Positions 57,865 through 64,000 of a DNA stretch of 64,000 nucleotides are shown in pieces. The position numbers and the translations under genes were made by a program. Every line of letters starts with the position of its first letter. Within the stretch, counting starts at the first letter, position 1. The DNA comes from Aulostomus chinensis (taxonomy: Eukaryota > Chordata > Actinopteri > Syngnathiformes > Aulostomidae): the NCBI GenBank assembly GCA_037954235.1, contig JBBMOA010000007.1:17431001-17495000 (forward strand), given 5' to 3'. The notes under the pieces are model-generated. The model searched no databases. It was not told where the DNA came from and saw only the letters and a program-made list of their open reading frames with translations.

Positions 57865-59768
57865 CCCCAAGCTTTAGTGGCTTATAATAGACTCGAACTG
57901 ATTAACTAATCTTGATTGCATGTGCTACCACCAGACTCCAGTGCTTTAAAACAGCTGGTGCATATCTAATTATCAATGATTGTTACTTATCGATGATTAG
58001 GGATACGATCATTAATTAGATCTCAACTAGACATATCAACAAGTGTGGAAGGACTCTCAGTATGTGTCCAGAAAATCCAACAACACAGAGCTGAGGAAGA
58101 GTACCAATACAGCAGCCTCACTTTAAGATGGAACAGGATCTCATAGATGTGAAGAAGTAAACATAGCTGTTCTTTGCCTGAGTGAGATTTATCCACTTCA
58201 CTATTTATTTATCCTTTATTGAGGGTGGGGGGGAAATTTTAGAATATATTTTACCATGCTGTTGTCTGTTACTCCACAATACAAAGTGTACTTTTTACTT
58301 TAAAGGGACTGTTTGAGCAAGCCAGAGCTGGTCCGTCTCATCTAATAACACCACTTTGGTTCTCAAGTCATGAAGCATAAAGGAGTCACGGCATTTCCAC
58401 AGAGCCGTACCTATAAATTAGAACTCTGCCTTCCTCTGTAGATCTCTGCGCTTTGCAGGTGTGTCTCAATTCAAGGAGCCACAACGCAGCAGTCTGTGAA
58501 GGCTGCGGTCGACCAAGAATGTGTGGCTTTACAAAGGTCCAAGTGAGAAATGAGACAGTGTTCTTTCCTGCTTGAATCCCCGCCTTCACCCTGACGTCAT
58601 GAAGCACCACTCCTGCCGCCCATCAGCCTTGACAACCGGCTGACAATCAGGATGCAGCTACAATAACAGAAATACAGCCAGAAATTAAAATTTCATTTTT
58701 CTGGCAGCTCATCCGGGTCCAACAGCACCAAGTATACTTTAACACAGTTTCATGTTCACAAGGCCTGATGTTTGAAAAAATATGAGACACTGTTCCTTTT
58801 CTTGCGCACATGTCTCAGTTATAAATATCCGTAAAGACCATAGCAACTCGGACTACTTTATTTAAATGATGAAGTATTATTATTCAATGTTATATTTTAG
58901 AAAATTTTCTACAAGCAAATCTTATAGATTTTTTTCTCTGCTTGTATCAGGTAAAGAACCTACAAACGGAGCAAGAAAATGATCTCTTGATTTTAGACGA
59001 TGTGCTATAAACAAACCTTTATCCTCATGGCCGAATAAATGATAGATGATGAAGTGTAATGAGGGTTTTTTTTTAGACTGCGAATTATACAGTTATACTT
59101 GGCAAGACATCAGGTTTTTTGTTTTGTTTTTTTGCAGTTTGCATTTGAAGGCAGCTTTAAAAAAAAAAGACACAGCCTTATGAAATACAGCATATGAAGG
59201 ATGAAACTCCAGAATTGAGAAACACCTAATGAGTCACTGTAGCATGAGAGAGTTGATGCCCAGGGCAGCCACCCCACAGACAAGGTTCCTGCAGCAGCTT
59301 GTATTTATAGTCTCATTAATCGAGTCATGAGCAAACCTTGTGACCATATGTTGTAATGTCAATTAGCTCGCGTTAAAGAAGTTCGCGGACGCTAACTATC
59401 CTGTAATACACCCAAACATCCTGCGCTGGACAGATAAATATTGCAATTTGTTTTTGAATCAATGTGCTGTTTATTTATTTATTTATTCATCTCACCATGA
59501 AGACTCGCTCTATTTTGTCTCCGACTGGCATAGCAGGGATGGAAGGATCTTTAGTTTCCAATACTTGGAATACAAAATATGTTAGTGAATGTTTTAAGGC
59601 TTTGGGTTTTTTGTTGTTGTTGTTGTTGTTTGTCACAATATCCTAATCCTAATAAACACAACAACTTCCTGGTTATATGCTGCCCCCTAATGTTTTGGAG
59701 TGAGAAATATTGTTCAGATTACCTTCAAGTTGTACCTTTAGCTTATATTTTACTTTATTTGCATCTAA

Positions 59769-60072
59769 GGTACCACTTTACAGTAAGTGCTTTCTTTCTT
59801 GCATTGTTAACACTTCACAAGCCATTAATTAACAGTTGTAAATGACTTATAATCTAATTTCCTACACATTGGTGCAGGGTAAAAATGCTGTTGTAAAGCA
59901 TACCTTCATCTTGCTAAATAGCGACTCTGCCATTGTGTATTAGGTTGTAACCCATTTACAACTGTTAATTAATGGCTTATGAAGTGTTTACATAGGATGT
60001 AATAATGCATTTATAACCACTTACTAATCCTTTCCAATGGGAAACTTATGTTGTGTTATCTTAAGTGGTACA
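59769..60072. mobile_element. 304-bp MITE with inverted ends and 8-bp target duplication
   Basis: The direct repeat GCATCTAA flanks the element on both sides (59761-59768 and 60073-60080). Its ends are inverted: GGTACCACTTTA at the left, and TGTACCACTTAA when read inward from the right. Inner arms of about 36 nt are also near-perfect inverted repeats (59810-59845 against 59952-59989, containing CATTAATTAACAGTTGTAAA), so the transcript could fold into a long hairpin. An 8-bp duplication fits hAT-type insertion. No coding capacity. Confidence 0.8.
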
Positions 60073-60139
60073 GCATCTAAATAAGACACAATATGAAAGT
60101 GTTGATTACAAATAGATTATTTCACTCGTCACCCACCAA

Positions 60140-60177
60140 CCCCCCCCCCCCCCCCCACAACAACAACAACAACAACA
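60140..60177. repeat. C run followed by (CAA)n
   Basis: About 17 consecutive C then seven ACA-type units. Confidence 0.9.
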
Positions 60178-61941
60178 TTAAACACTCGACTGATTTGAGT
60201 GCGACCACCAGACTGAGTTGGCCCGACTAAATGGGAGGCAAGCAATCGCAACTTCAAACATCGCAACTGTACAATAAACTCACAGCGCAATTAGATTCAA
60301 ATAAACATTTAGGCCCATTAGAGTGCAAAAACATACAATCAGAGAGGTGGAAAGTTAGTAAGCACACACAGAGATAGAAAAAGAGTTTGTTTTTCTCCAT
60401 GTCGGCATTTTGTTTATTTATGTTTTGGGGTTGTTAGTGATTGGCAAGTGTCTGAGCATGTGATTATTTATTTATTTTCAACTGGAACATTCAACTCTGT
60501 GGTTTAGTGGGCAAAAGCCTCTTGGAAAGTGACTTGAAAATGAAAACAGGTGGGATAGCAGCTGGTAGAGGAGAGGGATGGACACAAGTGGTCGGGAGAG
60601 AGAAAGTTTGCTTCAAATTTAAAAAACAAAACAAAAAAAGAAATCAATTAAAAGAAGAAACTTGGTTGCTGGTAAGAAAAATGAGAGGAAAATGTCAAAC
60701 TACAGTTAAAACTCAACATAATGATTTAAAATCATCTCCTTATTGCTTATGTTATGTTTTCTCATGATCAAATTCATTCCTGAGCGCTCAACACTTCTTC
60801 TGAGAGGTCGCAGCGACCTTGACGTTTGTCGTCCAAATTCTCGACAGTCCGTCTTTGAGTCCAAGTGAACATTGCTGCCAACTCTGAAGACATTTCAGAC
60901 GTTGCTGATAATCCCGTTCTTGAGAATGAGATGGATGAGCAAAGAAGAAGAAAAAAGAATGTGTGCACACACACGCTAGTCTGTAGTGTAAACAACTTTG
61001 TGCAAGCTTTCAGTCTGTGATCACCTTCAAAGCGTGAAAGATGCCCAGTGGGGAATGCAAGGGCGCAGTCACTGCAGTGATGATTATGACTGGCTTACAG
61101 AAATACAAACATACCCAATTTTTTTTTCATAGAGTCTATATAATATATCTTGAGAATAAAAAAAAAAGGTCTAACTCACTTTTCAAAAAAGCATTTCTGC
61201 CCCTTTATTCAGTTCTACTTTATTAGCCTGTGGTCCACCGTGCCACCAAGATTCCTGAAAACCTTATGTGCAGCACTAACCGTCTTTATGGATCTTCTGT
61301 GCAGAAAATAACCAAGAAAAATCACGTCTCAGCCAGGTAATCCCAAAGGTTTCATATGAAGAAGAGCCAATATCAGCATCTCTGTTTCTGAACCTTCCTG
61401 CACAGGAGAGAAGGTGATCGTACCAATCATCAGGGAGGGAGTGCCTGTCCTATAGGAAATGGATGGTTGTTATCTTACCATAAAAATGACTGTTATTTTA
61501 AGGGAAAATCATAACCAGAAACAGGCGTAACTCACATCCAGAGTGGCCTCCTATAAATCAGCTTAGAGCATCATATTTTAGTTGAATTATTCGTTATTTT
61601 GTAAAAACCCTTCAATAAATCCAGCCTGTCAAAAAAGGTAGGCTACTTTTCTTCTAATACGATGCAGGCAAACTCAGTTCATTTCTTTTGGCATGGGGTC
61701 CAGACTAAATAGTTGAGCTGACGACTGTCTGAGATCTTGATAGGCCTTCGCATTCCTCTGTGGTGAAATAAACATCTGTGGATGTCATCTGATAAGTCAA
61801 TAGCACTTCTTAGAGGAGCAAAAGATGTAGGAGAAATGCTGATATAAGGATAAAGTGTAAATTAGACCTTCAGGGTAGGAGGATGACATGTGGCCTATTC
61901 TGAGAGTCTTTGAACAAAACACATTTAACAACATCCTCCCA

Positions 61942-61942
61942 T

Positions 61943-61984
<42 letters not shown>
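61942..61984. repeat. (GT)n(GA)n compound microsatellite
   Basis: GT repeat switching to GA repeat. Confidence 0.95.
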
Positions 61985-62477
61985 TGCAGGGCAGCTATGT
62001 TATGTGTCCTTTTATCAAGAAGACCTCTCCTCCCTCATCCAGCTGTTCATGCAATACAGTAGTGGTTTCGAATACAGGAGATTTTCTGATCCAATCTATA
62101 ATGGAGGCTCATGACTTCTTTCTTTCTTTTTTTTCAACAAATTGAATTATTTATTTAATGATGATATATCTCAGCGTGACTCAGGCAGAAATTGTTCAAA
62201 TGTTTATCATCGTATCAACTCTGGCGCCGTGATATTATCAACTGGCCATGTTGAGGGTCTCTTGTCATCAGGGGAGGTTGGCAGCAGCTACTGTCAAAGA
62301 GAGGAAGTGGAAACAAGGAGCATGTGCACTGCACTTCCTGTCAGGGGGCTTAACTTGTGTGTCAGTATTGCTTGTTCTTTCTTTAGCTTTATCTCTTTCC
62401 ACGATTTTTTTTTTTTATTACTGCAACATCGTCGACAGCTGAAGCCATCAAATAGGGAAGGAGAGCGTGTGCGTGCC

Positions 62478-62480
<3 letters not shown>

Positions 62481-62509
<29 letters not shown>
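62481..62509. repeat. (GT)n microsatellite
   Basis: Pure GT tract followed by GGTGGGGGG. Confidence 0.9.
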
Positions 62510-64000
62510 GTGGGGGGTTAGATAGATAGAGAAAGCCCAGGGGGAAGGAGAGTACCGGAGATGGCGATGGAGCAATGCCTGTGGCCTAAGTAGGCTGAAT
62601 TTATTGCAGAGTTCTCACAGCTTATCAGGCATCATAATTCACTGAGTCATGGGTGGTGAAAGAGGGGGCTAGTCCCTTGATGGTGGCACATGCACAAATT
62701 GAAACAGGTCGCCTTTAAAGATTGAATCAGGATTTGACGTGCCAGAGTAAATAGTGCTAGGACTGATTCCAGTGAGCAAACACCGAATGCTGGTGTGTGG
62801 TAAATGTACACGGAAAGATTCCGGAGTACAATGATATGTTTCTTCATTGTTCATCAAACCTCACAGGCAGCATTTCAAATGTGACTCTTCCTCTATCCCC
62901 TCAGCACCTTTTCTTGATTATTTTCCGAACTAATATTGCTCTGCTTTTAGTCTTTTGTAATGCACGTGGGTGGGATGCAGAGGGAGTATGTGTTTCAGTG
63001 TGTCTGCTCTCTGCATTCTCTAAATGCATCATTTTAAATCACTGCTGCATCCTGTGCTGCTGGCTTCAGCTTGTAATTGTGGTCACTCAAGCGTAAAGAG
63101 CAAGAGAGCAGGGCAGATGGAGGAGGAAAGGCACAAAAGCGAAAGCAAGATGGATCCTATGATAACCTCACCGCTGCCTGTAGAGTAAACTTTCAAGCTT
63201 CGAGACCATCAGTAAACCGATGACCTTTTCCTTTTCTAATGTACATAAATTCCCTGTTTTTCTATCTGCTGTTTCTGTTGTTGACTCCAGTCTGTAACTG
63301 CAAGTCCAGACGCAACTTCTGCAAGTATGTGATTTTGAGTCATTAACAAGACCTTCATTCTTCTGTTCTAGCATGCCATTCCTCGGAAGAGACACGCCAG
63401 CATACCGCAGACAAAGTCGGACGACTGATCAAATTACTGATACGGCATCAACTATGCATTTATTTCTAATCTTCTTTACCGCCCCAATGATTCCCTTATC
63501 CGGCTAGTTATTATGTGGCTAGTGTTTCTGCACCTATTCATTATAACATCGGAATGCATATACATGAACTTCATTAAGTCCCACAAGACCTTATTGATGC
63601 TAATGTGCACACCAGTGAAGTGTGACTTCTACATCCAAATAGTCGACATCAGGTGTGTTTTTAATTTAGTGTGTCACTTTGGGGAGCACTGAATGTTTCT
63701 AGCGCTGGTTGGTCTGCTGGAAGCCATAAATCACTACAATACGTTACTGTATTTCCAACATTTGAAAGCAAGAGCACCCAATTACCAACACATTCTGATT
63801 ATTGTGGAACTTCAGCATCATTACACAGAAGTTCAATGCCAATAGGGTCACAATTCACACTGCAGCGATTCAGTGAAACCTAAAACTTAACTGAACAATT
63901 ACGACTAATTGGAAACACTTTGCAGCATTTAGGACTTCCAATAAAAGTAAGGCCGTTTATAGAGTGCTTTTGTTGGGCTCCATATGCAGACGCATAACAA

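Larger units (their letters stand above)
54511..64000. other. Sequence upstream of sema3d
   Basis: No gene recognised. Contains the (TATCT)n retroposon tail, the palindrome at 55081, two MITEs and the longest CA tract. Confidence 0.6.

Noticed and set aside
58386..58680. Possible MITE fragment (TGTGTCTCAATTCAAGGAGC, GAAGGCTGCGGTC)
   Set aside because: Resembles a fish element starting GTGTCCCAATTCAAGG, but no matching second end or target duplication was found, so not annotated.

Overview
The window is vertebrate genomic DNA, almost certainly from a ray-finned (teleost) fish. It holds one recognisable protein-coding gene with its whole coding sequence: a class 3 semaphorin on the minus strand, best matched by sema3d. 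Three things point to a teleost: short introns (the coding span is about 25 kb), dense (CA)n microsatellites, and dispersed repeats of fish-typical form (tRNA-derived SINEs, hAT-type MITEs, LINE tails ending in short tandem repeats). No bacterial operon, CRISPR array or other gene cluster was seen.

The gene was assembled exon by exon. Seventeen coding exons run from the ATG at 44676 down to the TGA at 19328. All splice sites are GT/AG and all exon phases join. The reading frame is open for 2,382 nt, giving 793 residues. The protein has a signal peptide, a sema domain, a PSI cysteine module, a furin-type KRRARR site, one Ig domain, a lone cysteine for dimerisation, and a basic tail. A non-coding first exon is proposed with its donor at 54049, and a small upstream ORF and a GC-rich, CRE-containing promoter candidate lie nearby. 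Candidate polyadenylation signals lie near 18649 and 18264.

Layout: 1-18.2 kb is sequence downstream of the gene with microsatellites and one dispersed repeat. 18.2-19.3 kb is the probable 3' UTR. 19.3-44.7 kb holds the coding exons; intron 17 carries a SINE and a perfect 33-bp palindrome, and intron 8 carries an unrecognised protein-like ORF. 44.7-54.05 kb is the probable first intron, with a decayed hAT element and a minus-strand SINE. 54.05-54.5 kb is the proposed first exon and promoter. 54.5-64 kb is upstream sequence with a LINE tail, two MITEs and long CA tracts.

No wholly new biological system was found. The observations most worth checking are the perfect hairpins, the frameshifted hAT transposase relic, the altered C-terminal processing region of the semaphorin, the CA/GC tract beside the exon 17 donor, and the unrecognised intronic ORF.
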